From assembly GCA_018401555.1 (NCBI GenBank), contig JAGYKP010000086.1, positions 106,049 to 170,048 on the forward strand: 64,000 nucleotides of DNA, in the 5' to 3' direction. This stretch comes from Halomonas sp. Lineage in GTDB: Bacteria > Pseudomonadota > Gammaproteobacteria > Pseudomonadales > Halomonadaceae. A model generated the notes under the pieces. The model was not told where the DNA came from. It was given only the letters and a program-made list of their open reading frames with translations, and did not search any database. This document shows positions 18,288 through 30,200 of the stretch, piece after piece. Numbering within the stretch: position 1 is the stretch's first letter; each line of letters opens with the position of its first letter. The position numbers and the translations under genes were made by a program.

Positions 18288-19081
18288 TTATAAAACGAAG
18301 GTCAGGCCGACACCGGCCAGCAGGCCGGCGAAGGCCAGCCGCAGCACCCTGGCCGGCAGGCGATGGGCGAAGCCATACCCCGAGGCGCGCACAGGGCACG
18401 CTGGCCAGCACGATACCCAGCAGGGCCGGCGACATCACGAAGCCCACGGCGCCGGCGGGCAGCAGGGCATTGCCCCAACCCAGCACCATGAAGGTGGCCG
18501 CCCCGAACAGGGCGATGGGGATGCCGCAGGCGGCGGAGGTACCCACCGCCTGGGTCAGCGACGCGCCGCAGCGGGTCAGCCAGGGCACGCAGAGGTGCCG
18601 CCGCCGATGCCGAACAGCGCCGAGACGCCGCCGATCACCCGCCGGCGGCGGCCATCACCGCCCGCCCCGGTGCCACGCTGCCGGGGCGCGGCCCGCGGGA
18701 AAGCGCCATGCGCACCGCCATCACCAGCACGAAGATACCGAACAGGGTGCCGAGACTGCCCGCGGAGAGCCCATCGGCGACGAACACCCCGGCCACGGCT
18801 CCCAGCAGCAGCCCGGGCAGCAGCGCCAGGAACCACTGGCGATGGATGCTGCCGCGGCGGTAATGGCCCCAGGCCGAGGAGGCTCCGGTGACCACGATGG
18901 TAGCAAGCGACGTGCCCACCGCCAGGTGCATGGTGACCTCCGCGGGCACGCCCTGCAGGCCGAAGGCGAAGACCAGCGCCGGCACGATGATCAACCCGCC
19001 ACCCACGCCGAACAGGCCGGCCAGGGTCCCGGCGACGGCACCCAACGCCAGGTAGCCGATGAAGACCAGCAGCAGGCTCAT
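18288..19081 (-). CDS. TauE/SafE-family sulfite/anion exporter (frameshifted)
   Basis: An inner-membrane permease of about 265 aa. The N-terminal half reads FIGYLALGAVAGTLAGLFGVGGGLIIVPAL, the family hallmark, followed by MHLAVGTSLATIVVTGASSAWGHYRRG. The second repeat has SALFGIGGG and, in another frame, LTQAVGTSAACGIPIALFGAATF, the pseudo-symmetric counterpart, ending LLAGVGLTFVL. Breaks lie near 18640, 18595 and 18380. It starts with an ATGA overlap inside the upstream receiver-domain gene, so both are probably one transcript. The transported ion is not known; family members export sulfite, sulfonates or similar. Confidence 0.75.
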
Positions 19082-20073
19082 GGGGTGCCGGCCTCCACCA
19101 GGCGCTCGGGCAGCCAGCGGGTGACCCGTTCGACCAACTCCTGGGGGCGATAGGGCTTGGCCAGGAAATCGTCCAGCCCGGCCTCGGCGAAGCGCCGGCG
19201 ATCGGCGTCGCTGGCGTTGGCGGTCAGCGCCACCAGCACGCTGCCGTGGGTAACGTGGCGGGCACGCTCATGCTCGCGCCAGCGGCGGCTCGCCTCCATG
19301 CCGTCCATGCCCTCCATGAAGATATCCATCAGCACCAGATCGAAGTGTTCCTGCTCCTGAAGGGACAGCGCCTCGGCCCCGGAGGTCACGGTGGAGACAT
19401 CGAGCCCCTCGCGCTCCAGCACCTGCCGGGCCAGCATCAGGTTGACCGGACCATCGTCGACGATCAGCACCCGCCCCTGGCGCGTGGCCGGAGGCAACGG
19501 CGGCGGCTCGGGTACGCCGGCCAGCCCCTCCAGGAGTTCCGTCAGGTCGGCGAGACGCTCGCGCAGTTCGGCAGCCATGGACTGGCCGGCCTCCGGACTC
19601 GACGCCTGCTCGCCGGAGAGCTCCTCGAGACGCAGGCGCAGGCGCTGCAGTTCGCGCCCCATCAGGGTCAGGTAGTCCGACTTGAGCCGCGACTCCTCGC
19701 GGGCCCGTTCACGGCCGGCCGCCAGACGGGAGAGCCGCTGGTCACGATGCACCACGGCATCTTCCAGGTCGCACACCTGGCGACGCAGGCGCTCCTCGGC
19801 CGCCGAATGCTCGGCAACCGGGTCCCGCGCCAGGTGGCGATGGTCGGGCGAATCGGCGGGCGGCTCGGCCTGCTGGCTGGCTGGCCAGGGCTGCAGCACC
19901 ACCAGCATCAGGTTGAGGCTCGCTCCCAGCAGCAGGGCCATCAGCCAGGCTGCCGAGCCGCCGGGGCCAAACAGCAGGATAGCGCCACCGGCCAGCAGCA
20001 GGAGCAGCTGGAACAGTAGCGCCATGACGATGAGTGGTGGAAGGCGCCGGGGGCGCCGATAGGCGTCTCGCAT
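19078..20073 (-). CDS. Membrane-anchored receiver protein with degenerate histidine-kinase helix
   Basis: A 331-aa protein. Two N-terminal transmembrane helices (VMALLFQLLLLLAGGAILLF and AAWLMALLLGASLNLMLVV) are followed by a long helical segment, then SRLKSDYLTLMGRELQRLRLRLEEL, which resembles a HisKA dimerisation helix but with Arg where the phosphoacceptor His would be (GRE in place of SHE). No ATP-binding domain follows. The C-terminus is a complete CheY-like receiver: VLIVDDGPVN acidic pair, LVLMDIFMEGMDG phosphoacceptor Asp, ALTAN and the AKPY lysine. It looks like a hybrid sensor kinase that lost its kinase core. It overlaps the TauE/SafE gene by four bases, so the receiver may govern or sense that transporter. 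Frame intact. Confidence 0.8.
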   Translation of the reverse strand: MRDAYRRPRRLPPLIVMALLFQLLLLLAGGAILLFGPGGSAAWLMALLLGASLNLMLVVLQPWPASQQAEPPADSPDHRHLARDPVAEHSAAEERLRRQVCDLEDAVVHRDQRLSRLAAGRERAREESRLKSDYLTLMGRELQRLRLRLEELSGEQASSPEAGQSMAAELRERLADLTELLEGLAGVPEPPPLPPATRQGRVLIVDDGPVNLMLARQVLEREGLDVSTVTSGAEALSLQEQEHFDLVLMDIFMEGMDGMEASRRWREHERARHVTHGSVLVALTANASDADRRRFAEAGLDDFLAKPYRPQELVERVTRWLPERLVEAGTP

Positions 20074-20180
20074 CCGTCATCCCTGGCCGTTAACGAGGTA
20101 TCGCACGAGTGTACGCCGGCCCGTGGGCGCTGTCATGGCGGACGCTTCCCCGGCCGGTGCCGAGCCGCTAAGCTGGCCGC

Positions 20181-21023
<843 letters not shown>

Positions 21024-21026
21024 TCT

Positions 21027-21047
21027 GAGCCGGGCGAAGCCCGGCTC
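21027..21047 (-). terminator. Hairpin at the ptsP stop codon
   Basis: GAGCCGGGC-GAA-GCCCGGCTC, a perfect 9-bp stem that overlaps the ptsP stop codon. On the minus strand it is followed by heptamers and GAAAAA rather than a T-run, so it is not a classical intrinsic terminator. Confidence 0.4.
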
Positions 21048-23305
21048 AATCGCGGGGTGGCAGGAGGTGGGCAAGATCCCACTCCCCCATGCGCTGGTCG
21101 AGATGGCGGCGCACCTCGCCGGGGGAGTCGAGGCGCAGGGTCTGGTCGACCAGCGTGCGGGCGTCTTTCAGCGATACGCGGCGAATGGCGGCACGCACCC
21201 GCGGCAGGCTGGGGGCGTTCATGGAGAGGGCGCCGAAGCCCATGCCCATCAGCAGCAACGCACCGGCCGGGTCACCGGCGAGCTCGCCGCACACCGAGAT
21301 CGGCATCTCGAGGCGCCGCGATTCGCGGGCCAGGGTGGCCATGGCGGAGAGCACCGCCGGGTGGCAGGCGTCGTAGAGATCGGCGACCGCGGGTTGTTGC
21401 GGTCCACCGCCAGCAGGTACTGGGTCAGGTCGTTGCTGCCCACCGAGAAGAAGTCGGTCCGCGCGGCCAGGGCGTCGAGCTGGTAGAGCGTCGCCGGCAC
21501 CTCGATCATCACCCCCACCTTGGGGCGCGGCACCACCACGCCCTCCTCGCCCAGCTCGACGATGGCGCGCTCGAGCAGGCGCTGGGCGGCGTCGACCTCG
21601 TCGACATTGGTGATCATGGGCAGCAGCACCTGCAGGTTATCGAGCCCCTGGGAGGCGCGCAGCATGGCGCGTAGCTGCACCATCAGCACCTCGGGGTGGT
21701 CGAGGGTCACGCGGATGCCACGCCAGCCGAGGAAGGGGTTGGCCTCCTCGATCGGGAAATAGGGCAGGTCCTTGTCGCCGCCAATATCCAGGGTGCGCAT
21801 AACCACCGGCAGTGGCGCGAAGCTCTCGAGCTGGTCGCGGTAGAGGCGGGTCTGCTCCTGCTCGCCGGGGAAGCGCTCGGTGACCATGAAGGGCACCTCG
21901 GTGCGGTAGAGCCCCACCCCGCTGATGCGTGGCTTGAGCGAGGCCACCGCGTCCACCGCCAGGCCGGTGTTGACCATCAGCGGCATGTCGTGACCATCCG
22001 GGGTGCAGCTGGGCAGGTGCTGCTCGTGCTCGAGCACCTCGGCCAGCGCCTCCTCCTCGGCGATCATGCTGGCGTAGTGGGTCAGCAGCTCCTGGCCGGG
22101 GCGGATGAACAGCCGCCCGCGGTGGCCGTCGAGGATCAGCTGGGAACCGGAGAGCCGCGGCAGCGGCAGGTCGACCATGCCCAGCACCGTGGGGATGCCC
22201 ATGGCCCGGGCCAGGATCGCCACGTGGGAGGTGCTGGAGCCACGCACCGAGACCAGGCCGACCAGCTTGTCGCGGGGCACTTCGCCGAGCAGCGCCACGC
22301 TCAGCTCGTCACCCACCAGGATGGTGCGCTCGGGATAGACACTGGGAGTCTGGGGCGTCTCCTCCTGGAGGTGGGCCAGCACCCGCCGCCCCAGGTCGCG
22401 CACATCGGCGGAGCGCTCGCGCAGGTAGTCGTCGTCGACCCGCTCCAGATACTGCACGTGGCGCTTGACCACGTCGGCCAGGGCTCCCGGGGCCCACTGC
22501 CCCTCGCGAATGCGCTTCTCCACTTCCTGGGAGAGCGCCGCCTCGCTGAGCATCTGCTGGTAGACCTCGAACAGCGCCAGCTCCTGGACCGAGATGCGAT
22601 TGGCCAAGCGTGCACCAGCGGCTCGGATCTCCTCGCGCACGCGGCCAGATCGCCTCCTTGAGGCGGGTGATCTCGTAGTCGACATCGGTGGGAATCAGGT
22701 CGGGCACGCTGTCGAGATCGGCGGGCGGGGCGATCACCACCGCCTCGCCGATGGCCATGCCCGGCGAGGCGGCCACGCCCGTTGAACTGCACCTGACCCT
22801 CGAGGCTCGGCCGGGTCAGGTTGCCGGTAGCCAGGGCGTGGGCAAGCACGCCACCCAGCTGGGCCGCCATGGTCACCAGGAAGGCCTCGTCCTCCTCGCC
22901 GTAGCGGCGCTTCTCGGCCTGCTGCACCACCAGCACGCCGAGCATGCGGCGCTGGTGGATGATGGGCACGCCAAGGAAACTGGAGTAGCGCTCCTCGCCG
23001 GTGGACTCGAAGTAGCGAAACTGCGGGTGCGCCTGGGCGTCCTCGAGGTTGAGTGGTTCCTCGCGCCTGGCCACCAGGCCCACCAGGCCCTCACCGATGG
23101 GCAGGGTCACCTGCCCCACCGCCTGACTGCGCAGGCCGATGGTCTCCATCAGCACCAGGCGGTCGATCTCCTCGTCGAACAGGTAGAAGGAGCAGACGTC
23201 GGTCTGCATCGCCTTGCGAATGCGCCGCACCATGGTGGAGAGCGCCGCGTCCAGGCTGCGGGCCCCGTTGACTTCCTGGATGATGCGGCGCAAGACCTCG
23301 AGCAT
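21046..23305 (-). CDS. ptsP: PEP-protein phosphotransferase PtsP, enzyme I-Ntr (frameshifted)
   Basis: PtsP phosphorylates NPr from PEP in the nitrogen phosphotransferase system. The N-terminal GAF domain (MLEVLRRIIQEVNGARSL, EGLVGLVARREEPLNL, FLGVPIIHQRRMLGVLVVQQ) senses nitrogen status in relatives. The enzyme I part shows the phospho-His motif GSSTSHVAILARAMGIP, then GVGLYRTEVPFM, MRTLDIGGDKDLPYF, NPFLGWRGIR, MIEVPA and FFSVGSNDLTQYLLAVDRNN. The C-terminus MPISVCGELAGDP to HLLPPRD is in another frame. Breaks lie near 22780, 22635 and 21390. Length about 750 aa is normal. The order HAD-rppH-ptsP matches pseudomonad genomes. Confidence 0.92.
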
Positions 23306-23475
23306 GTCGAGCGGGTATCCCTGTTATCGTTGGACGTTGTGGACGGGAGCTGTCGCCGGGAGCAGCCCTGGCGAGTGGCAGCGGCCACGGCCGTGAGACT
23401 CGCTCCCCGGCGCGTGGTTCAACACGGTCTATCCTCAAGCAGTCCCACAAGCGCACCCTCTACCGCCCCGCGGGC

Positions 23476-23967
23476 CTAACCGTGCCCCAGTGCCAGGCGC
23501 TGGGCGCGCGGCGAGAGCTCCTTCAGGGCCCGGCGGTAGACCTCACGCTTGAAGGGCACCACCTGGGCCAACGGATACCAGTAACTGACCCAGCGCCAGC
23601 CGTCGAACTCCGGCTTCTCGGAGATATCCATGCATATCTGGCTCTCCTGGCAGCGGATCCTCAACAGGAACCACTTCTGTTTCTGGCCGATACATACCGG
23701 CCGGGAATGCGTGCGAATCATGCGTCGCGGCAGGCGATAGCGCAGCCAACCCCGGGTGCAGGCTAGAACCTCGACGTCACCGGCCGTCAGGCCGATCTCC
23801 TCATGGAGCTCTCGAAATAGCGCCTGTTTGGGTGTCTCGTCAGCCTTGATGCCTCCCTGGGGAAACTGCCATGCATTCTGCCCTACCCGACGCGCCCAAA
23901 GCAGCTGCCCGTGGTCGTTGGCGATGATGATGCCAACGTTGGGGCGAAAGCCGTCTGCGTCGATCAC
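23476..23967 (-). CDS. rppH: RNA 5'-pyrophosphohydrolase
   Basis: RppH removes pyrophosphate from 5'-triphosphorylated mRNA and so triggers RNase E-dependent decay. The 163-aa protein begins [17 protein letters not shown] and contains the Nudix box [20 protein letters not shown] with all catalytic Glu residues, then [11 protein letters not shown] and [13 protein letters not shown], diagnostic for RppH. The GTG start at 23967 is chosen because AAGGTGAA precedes it and the resulting N-terminus matches E. coli; the frame stays open upstream to 24096 but that extension is not family-like. It lies just upstream of ptsP on the same strand. Frame intact. Confidence 0.94.
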   Translation of the reverse strand: MIDADGFRPNVGIIIANDHGQLLWARRVGQNAWQFPQGGIKADETPKQALFRELHEEIGLTAGDVEVLACTRGWLRYRLPRRMIRTHSRPVCIGQKQKWFLLRIRCQESQICMDISEKPEFDGWRWVSYWYPLAQVVPFKREVYRRALKELSPRAQRLALGHG

Positions 23968-24121
23968 GGACTTCACCTTGTTGAATCCAGTATTGCAGCC
24001 ATTCTTCCACAAGGCCGTGAAGCGCATCAATACGCCTTCCGCCGCAGTGATGCAGGGGAACACACCATCTGCCATAATCGCCGGCTTTGAACCCACCTTG
24101 TCAGCTACCTGGGGAGTTTAC

Positions 24122-24778
24122 GTGAGCCTGGCCATCTTCGACCTGGACAATACCCTGCTGTCGATCGACAGCGATCATGCCTGGGGCGAGTTCCTGCTCG
24201 AGCAGGGCGCCGTCGACGCGGTAGCCTACCGCGAGGCCAACGACCGTTTCCTGGCCGACTACGAGGCCGGCACTCTGGATATCCACGCCTTCCTGGAAGT
24301 CGCGCTCAGGCCCCTGGCCGAGAACAGCCCCGAGCAGCTCGCCGCCTGGCACCAGCAGTTCATGGCCAGCAAGATCGAGCCACATATCCTGGACAAGGGC
24401 GAGGAGCTGCTGGCCCGCCACCGCGCCCGCGGCGACACCCTGCTGATCGTCACCGCCACCAACCGCTTCATCACCGGCCCCATCGCCGAGCGGCTGGGCG
24501 TCGACGACCTGATCGCGGTGGAGCCCGAGATCGTCGACGGCCACTACACCGGCAAGGTCAACGGCACGCCCAGCTACCGCGAGGGCAAGGTGAAGCGCCT
24601 GGAGGAGTGGCTGGCCGACAAGGACCAGACCCTCGATGAGGCCTGGTTCTACAGTGACTCCCACAACGACCTGGCGCTGCTGGAGATCGTCGAGTACCCG
24701 GTGGCCGTCGACCCCGACCCCACCCTGCGCGAGGTAGCCGAGGCGCGCGGCTGGCGGATCATCAGCCTGCGCGACTAG
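24122..24778 (+). CDS. HAD-superfamily IB phosphatase (SerB-like hypothetical)
   Basis: A 218-aa HAD hydrolase of the IB branch. Motif I is FDLDNTLLSIDSD with both catalytic Asp residues, motif II is the Thr of LLIVTATN, and motif IV is YSDSHNDLALL. The helical cap lies between motifs I and II (residues about 20-85). It resembles phosphoserine phosphatase, but the family also includes uncharacterised enzymes, so the substrate is open. The GTG start follows GGGGAG at good spacing. It is divergent from rppH, an arrangement shared with pseudomonads. The TAG stop runs straight into a 7-bp repeat array. Frame intact. Confidence 0.87.
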   Translation: MSLAIFDLDNTLLSIDSDHAWGEFLLEQGAVDAVAYREANDRFLADYEAGTLDIHAFLEVALRPLAENSPEQLAAWHQQFMASKIEPHILDKGEELLARHRARGDTLLIVTATNRFITGPIAERLGVDDLIAVEPEIVDGHYTGKVNGTPSYREGKVKRLEEWLADKDQTLDEAWFYSDSHNDLALLEIVEYPVAVDPDPTLREVAEARGWRIISLRD

Positions 24779-24913
24779 CTGCAAACTGCAAGCTGCAAGC
24801 TGCAAGCTGCAAGCTGCAAGCTGCAAGCACCAGTCTTAACCCGACATGTAGAAAAACCCCGCAGGCGTGAGCCTTGCGGGGATCTTCTCATGGCGATCAT
24901 TGTAGCTTGAAGC
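24778..24913. repeat. Heptamer array GCTGCAA with inverted partner units
   Basis: Seven consecutive heptamers at 24778-24826, all GCTGCAA except the second (ACTGCAA); the first unit begins on the G of the HAD gene's TAG stop. Two heptamers in opposite orientation (TTGTAGC, TTGAAGC) lie at 24900-24913, seven bases after the convergent mdh stop. The mdh terminator sits between the two blocks. Confidence 0.88.
24851..24881 (-). terminator. Intrinsic terminator of mdh
   Basis: On the minus strand CCCCGCAAGGC-TCAC-GCCTGCGGGG (one bulged base) followed by TTTTTC, about 40 bases after the mdh stop. Confidence 0.85.
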
Positions 24914-24919
24914 TACCGA

Positions 24920-25897
24920 TCAGCCCAGCAGGTGCTCGACGGCGGCGCGCTCTTCGCGCAGCTCCTGCTCGGTGGCGTTCATCCGCTCACGGCTGAAGTC
25001 GTCGACGTCCAGGCCCTGGACGATCTCGTACTTGCCGCCCTGGCAGGTCACCGGGTAGGAGTAGATGATGCCCGGCTCGACGCCGTAGCTGCCGTCGGCA
25101 GGGATCGCCATGCTGACGATCTTGCCGTCGGTGCCAAGTGCCCAATCGCGCATATGGTCGATGGCGGAGGACGCCGCGGAGGCCGCGGAGGAGGCGCCGC
25201 GAGCCTTGATGATGGCCGCGCCGCGCTGCTGCACGTCGGGGATGAAGGTGTTCTCGTACCAGTCACGCTCGACCAGCTCGGCGGCGGGCTTGCCGTCCAC
25301 CTTGCAGTGGGCGATGTCGGGGTACTGGGTAGCACTGTGGTTGCCCCAGATGATCATGCTCTCGACGTCGTTGACGTGCTTGCCGGTCTTCTGGGCCAGC
25401 TGGGTCAGGGCGCGGTTGTGGTCCAGGCGCGTCATGGCGGTGAACTGCTTGGCGTCCAGGTCGGGCGCGTTGCAGGAAGCGATCAGCGCGTTGGTGTTGG
25501 CCGGGTTGCCCACCACCAGCACCTTGACGTCACGGCTGGCGTTGTCGTTCAGCGCCTTGCCCTGCACGGAGAAGATCGCCGCGTTGGCTTCCAGCAGGTC
25601 CTTGCGCTCCATGCCCGGGCCGCGCGGACGGGCCCCCACCAGCAGGGCGAAATCGGCGTCCTTGAAGGCGACATTGGCATCGTCGGTGGCGACGATGTCC
25701 TGCACCAGCGGGAAGGCGCAGTCGTTGAGCTCCATGACCACGCCATTCAGGGCGTCCATGGCCGGGGTGATCTCGAGCAGCTGCAGGATGACCGGCTGGT
25801 CCTTGCCCAGCATGTCGCCAGAGGCGATGCGGAAGGCCAGGGAGTAGCTGATCTGGCCGGCGGCGCCGGTAATGGCAATGCGAACGGGTTCTTTCAT
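24920..25897 (-). CDS. mdh: Malate dehydrogenase
   Basis: Mdh interconverts malate and oxaloacetate with NAD in the TCA cycle. The 325-aa protein starts [20 protein letters not shown] with the Rossmann GxxGxxS loop, then [18 protein letters not shown] (substrate-binding Arg residues), [18 protein letters not shown] (catalytic Asp and Arg) and [13 protein letters not shown] (catalytic His). It belongs to the LDH-like MDH type of about 326 aa. AAGGAGCC precedes the ATG; the longer open frame to 26101 is noncoding upstream sequence. Frame intact, single-gene unit with its own terminator. Confidence 0.95.
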   Translation of the reverse strand: MKEPVRIAITGAAGQISYSLAFRIASGDMLGKDQPVILQLLEITPAMDALNGVVMELNDCAFPLVQDIVATDDANVAFKDADFALLVGARPRGPGMERKDLLEANAAIFSVQGKALNDNASRDVKVLVVGNPANTNALIASCNAPDLDAKQFTAMTRLDHNRALTQLAQKTGKHVNDVESMIIWGNHSATQYPDIAHCKVDGKPAAELVERDWYENTFIPDVQQRGAAIIKARGASSAASAASSAIDHMRDWALGTDGKIVSMAIPADGSYGVEPGIIYSYPVTCQGGKYEIVQGLDVDDFSRERMNATEQELREERAAVEHLLG

Positions 25898-26099
25898 GGT
25901 GGCTCCTTGGGTTGTCAACGCGCGGGTTGTCGCCGTGAGGACGAGCCGGGCGGGCACCGGGCCCGCACTGGCCTGAAAACAAACCGCCAAGATGGTATGC
26001 CTGCACCGCACAAAACTCAATGCGACGTAGGGTGGGAGTGAGTGGTGCGACAAACGGCTGTATGAGTGAGCCTCTCGAGAATAGTATGCTGGCGCCTTC

Positions 26100-27242
26100 A
26101 TGCCGCTGATGGATCACCCGCATGCCCCGCCGTCGTCTGCCCCCTTCCCCGCCCTGCTGGCCATCGGGCTGGTCATCGCACTACTGGCCTGGCTGCTGCT
26201 GGGTGACATCCAGGGCTTTCGCGATGCCCCGCCGGAGGCCCAGCCGGCCGCCGAGGCCGACGCGCCGCGGGTCGAGGTGGAGAGCCGCGAGGCCGAGACC
26301 CATGCCCCCACCCTGATACTCCAGGGCGAGCTCGAGGCGTATCGCGAACTGGAGCTGCGCGCCCGCCAGTCCGGTCATGTGGAGGCTCTGCCGGTGGCGG
26401 AAGGCAGCCGGGTCGAGGCGGGCGAGCTCATGCTGGCGCTGGCCCGGGAGGAGCTGCCCGCCCGCCTGAGCCAGGCCGAGGATGACCTGGCACTGGCCCG
26501 GGCCGAGCTGGCCGGCGCCGAGTCGCTGCTCAGCCGCAAGCTGATCTCGCGCCCCGAATACCTGCGCCTGCAGGCCCGGGCGAGTCGCGCCACGGCGGAG
26601 CTTGCCGCGCTGCAGCGCCAGCTCGACGATACCCGCCTTGAGGCCCCCTTCCCCGGCACCCTGGATCGGCTCGACGTGGAGCTCGGCGAACTGGTGCAGG
26701 TGGGCGAGGCCTGGGGTCGGCTGGTGGACGACTCGCGGCTCGTTGCCGCGGCCTGGGCGCCCAGCGACGCCCTGGACCTCGCCGCCGGCCTGCCCGCCGA
26801 GCTGCGCCTGCTGGATGGCTCGCGGCTGACCGGCGAGGTCAGCATGGTGGCCCGCCGTGCCGAGGAGGCGACACGCAGCTTCCGGGTCGAGGTCAGCGCC
26901 GACAACCCCGAGGGGCGCCGCCTGGCCGGCGCCAGCGCCACCCTGGCGATCACCCTGCCCGAGCGCCGGGTCCAGCGCCTCTCGCCTGCCCTGCTGGCGC
27001 TCAATCCCGAGGGCGAGCTGGTGGTCAAGCACCTCGATGCCGACGACCGGGTGGTGCAGACCAGCGTCACGCTGGTCGATGCCGACCTCGAGGCCGCCCG
27101 GGTAGCCAGGCCTCCCCGATCAGTGCGGCTGATCACCCTGGGGGCCGGCCTGGTGGAGGTCGGCAGAGCGGGTCACGCCGGTGGCCCCGACAGCCTCGAG
27201 GGCGACACCAACGCACCCACCGCCGGCACGGGGGCCCGCTGA
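26100..27242 (+). CDS. RND efflux periplasmic adaptor (membrane fusion protein)
   Basis: A 380-aa inner-membrane-anchored adaptor. One N-terminal hydrophobic helix ([17 protein letters not shown]) is followed by the barrel-sandwich halves: [30 protein letters not shown] and [23 protein letters not shown] flank a helical hairpin ([21 protein letters not shown]). A beta-barrel and membrane-proximal domain follow. The last 45 codons contain two pairs of compensating indels (about 27108/27122 and 27163/27185), leaving the frame open but scrambling short stretches. It directly precedes the RND permease, so the two form a pump that must borrow an outer-membrane channel encoded elsewhere. Confidence 0.82.
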   Translation: MPLMDHPHAPPSSAPFPALLAIGLVIALLAWLLLGDIQGFRDAPPEAQPAAEADAPRVEVESREAETHAPTLILQGELEAYRELELRARQSGHVEALPVAEGSRVEAGELMLALAREELPARLSQAEDDLALARAELAGAESLLSRKLISRPEYLRLQARASRATAELAALQRQLDDTRLEAPFPGTLDRLDVELGELVQVGEAWGRLVDDSRLVAAAWAPSDALDLAAGLPAELRLLDGSRLTGEVSMVARRAEEATRSFRVEVSADNPEGRRLAGASATLAITLPERRVQRLSPALLALNPEGELVVKHLDADDRVVQTSVTLVDADLEAARVARPPRSVRLITLGAGLVEVGRAGHAGGPDSLEGDTNAPTAGTGAR

Positions 27243-30200
27243 GACGCGCCCAGCTGATCGCGGCCGCTCAGAGAGCGCGCCCGCACCACCCTGCTGCTGC
27301 TGACCGCCCTGCTGCTGGCGGGCCTCGGCGCCTGGCAGGCGATCCCCAAGGAGGCCAATCCGGACGTCGCCATCCCCATGATCTACGTGGCCATGAGCCT
27401 GGAGGGGGTCAGTCCCGAAGACGGCGAACGGCTGCTGGTGCGCCCCATGGAGCAGGAGCTGCGCAGCATCGAGGGCCTGCGCAAGATGACCGCCCAATCA
27501 AGCGAGGGCCACGCCTCCATCACCCTGGAGTTCGATGCCGGCTTCGACGCCGACCAGGCGCTCTCCGACGTGCGCGAGAAGGTCGATATCGCCAAGGCCG
27601 AGCTGCCCTCCGAGGCCGACGAGCCGCGCGTCGTGGAGGTCAACGTCAGCGAGTTCCCGGTGCTCTCCATCGGCCTCTCCGGCAACGTGGAGGAGAGCCA
27701 GCGGGTGGCCATCGCGCGGCGCATCAAGGACGAGATCGAGGGCATCGCCGAGGTGCTGGAGGTGGATATCGGCGGCGACCGCGAGGAGCTGCTGGAGATC
27801 GTGGTCGATCCGCTGGTGCTCGAGAGCTACGGCATCGACTTCGCTACCCTGTTCAACCTGGTCAGCCGCAACAACCGCCTGGTGGCGGCCGGCAGCCTGG
27901 ACAGCGGCGCGGGCCGCCTGGGCATGAAGGTGCCCGGGGTCATCGAGACCCTGGAGGATGTGATGGCCATGCCGGTAAAGGTGGACGGCGACCGGGTGGT
28001 GACCTTCGGCGACGTGGCGATCATCCGGCCGACCTTCAAGGACCCCGAGGGGTATGCGCGCATCGACGGCCAGCCGGCACTGGTGCTGGAGATCTCCAAG
28101 CGCGCCGGCGCCAATATCATCGCCACCGTGGAACAGGTCCAGGCACTCTTCGACGAGGCCGCCGGCATGCTCCCCGAAGGGCTCAAGGTCACCACCATCA
28201 CCGACCAGTCCGAGTTCGTCGAGGACATGCTCTCGGAGCTGCTCAACAACGTGGTCACCGCGGTGGTGCTGGTGCTGATCGTGATCCTGGCGGCCATGGG
28301 AGGGCGCAGTGCCCTGATGGTGGGGCTGACCATCCCCGGCGCCTTCCTCAGCGGCATCCTGATGATCTGGGCGGTGGGCTACACCCTCAATATCGTGGTG
28401 CTCTTCGCGCTGATCCTGGTGGCCGGCATGCTGGTGGACGGTGCCATCGTGGTCAGCGAACTGGCCGATCGCTACCTGCACCAGGGCATGGCGCCGCGGG
28501 AGGCTTGGCTGGAGCGGCGACCCGCATGAGCTGGCCGGTGATCGCCTCCACCGCCACCACCCTGGCGGTATTCGTGCCGCTGCTTTCCTGGCCGGGCATG
28601 GTGGGCGAGTTCATGAAGTACCTGCCGGCCACGGTGATCCTCTGCCTGCTCGCCTCGCTGGCCATGGCGCTGGTCTTCCTGCCCACCCTGGGCAGCGTGT
28701 TCGGCGCTCGCGCAGCCTCTGCGGGCTCCGGCGCCAGTCAGGCGCCACGCCCGGCGGCCGGCTCTATCGCACAGGCGCTGTCACGGCTGCTCGCCCACCC
28801 GGTGCTGACCCTGCTGTTCGCGGTGCTGCTGATGGCGCTGATCTACACCGCCTATGCGCGCTTCAACCACGGCGTGGAGTTCTTCCCCAGCGTTGAGCCC
28901 GACACCGCCCAGGTGATGGTGCGCACCCGCGGTGACTTCTCCATCGAGGAGAAGGACGCCATGGTGCGCCGGGTCGAGGTGAGGCTGGGCGGAATGAGCG
29001 AGGTCGAGGCGCTCTATGCGCGCTCCTTCGCCAACCCCAACGAGCAGCTCGGCGCCGACGTCATCGGCGTGCTGCAGTTCCAGATGATCGACTGGCATCC
29101 AGCGCCGGCCGCTGACCGACATCTTCGACGAGATGCGCCAGCGGACCGCCGACCTGCCCGGCCTGACCCTGGAGTTCCGCGAGCAGCAGATGGGGCCCGG
29201 CGAGGGCAAGCCTATCGTGCTGGAGATCGGCGGCCGGACGCCCGAGCTCGCCGACCGGGCGGTGGACCGGCTGCGCGAGCTGATGGGCGGAGCTGGGCGG
29301 CTTCCGCGACATCGAGGACAACCGCAGCCTACCCGGGGTGGAGTGGCGGATCATCGTCGACCGCGAGGCCGCGGCCCGCTTCGGCACCGACGTGACCAGC
29401 GTGGGCAGCGCGGTGCAGCTGCTGACCACCGGGGTCCAGGTAGCCAGCTACCGCCCCGAGGGGGTCGACAACGAGGTGGACATCCGGGTGCGCCTGCCCG
29501 AGGGCGACCGCACCCTGGACCAGCTGGGCCGGCTGAGCCTCAACACCTCCCGGGGGCAGGTACCGCTATCGCACTTCGTGTCGGTGGAGCCGGCCCCCAA
29601 GGTCGGGCACCCTGCACCGCATCGATGGCCGCCGCGCCATTACCCTCGAGGCCGACGTGACCAGCGACGCCAGCGCCGACGAGCGCCTGCGCGCCCTGCT
29701 CGAGGCCGCCGGCGAGCCACCCGAGGGCGTGCAGGTAAGCGTGGCCGGCGAGCAGGAGGACCAGCAGGAGGCGAGCCGCTTCCTGGCCGGCGCCTTCATG
29801 GTGGCCATCGGGCTGATGGCGCTGATCCTGGTGACACAGTTCAACAGCTTCTACCAGGCGGGGCTGGTGCTCTCGGCGATCGTGTTCTCCACCGCGGGAG
29901 TACTGCTGGGGCTGCTGGCCAACGCCCAGCCTCTTCGGCATCGTGATGGTGGGCATGGGCATCATCGCCCTGGCGGGAATCGTGGTGAACAACAATATCG
30001 TGTTGATCGACACCTACAATGAACTGCGCGGGGAGGGCCTCAGCCCCTTCGAGGCGGCCCTGGAGGCGGGCAGCCTGCGCCTGCGGCCGGTGCTGCTCAC
30101 CGCGGTGACCACGGTGCTGGGCCTGCTGCCCATGGTGCTGGGGATCAACGTCGATCTGCTCAGCCCCCAGCCTGGGGGTCGGCGCCCCCTCCACCCAGTG

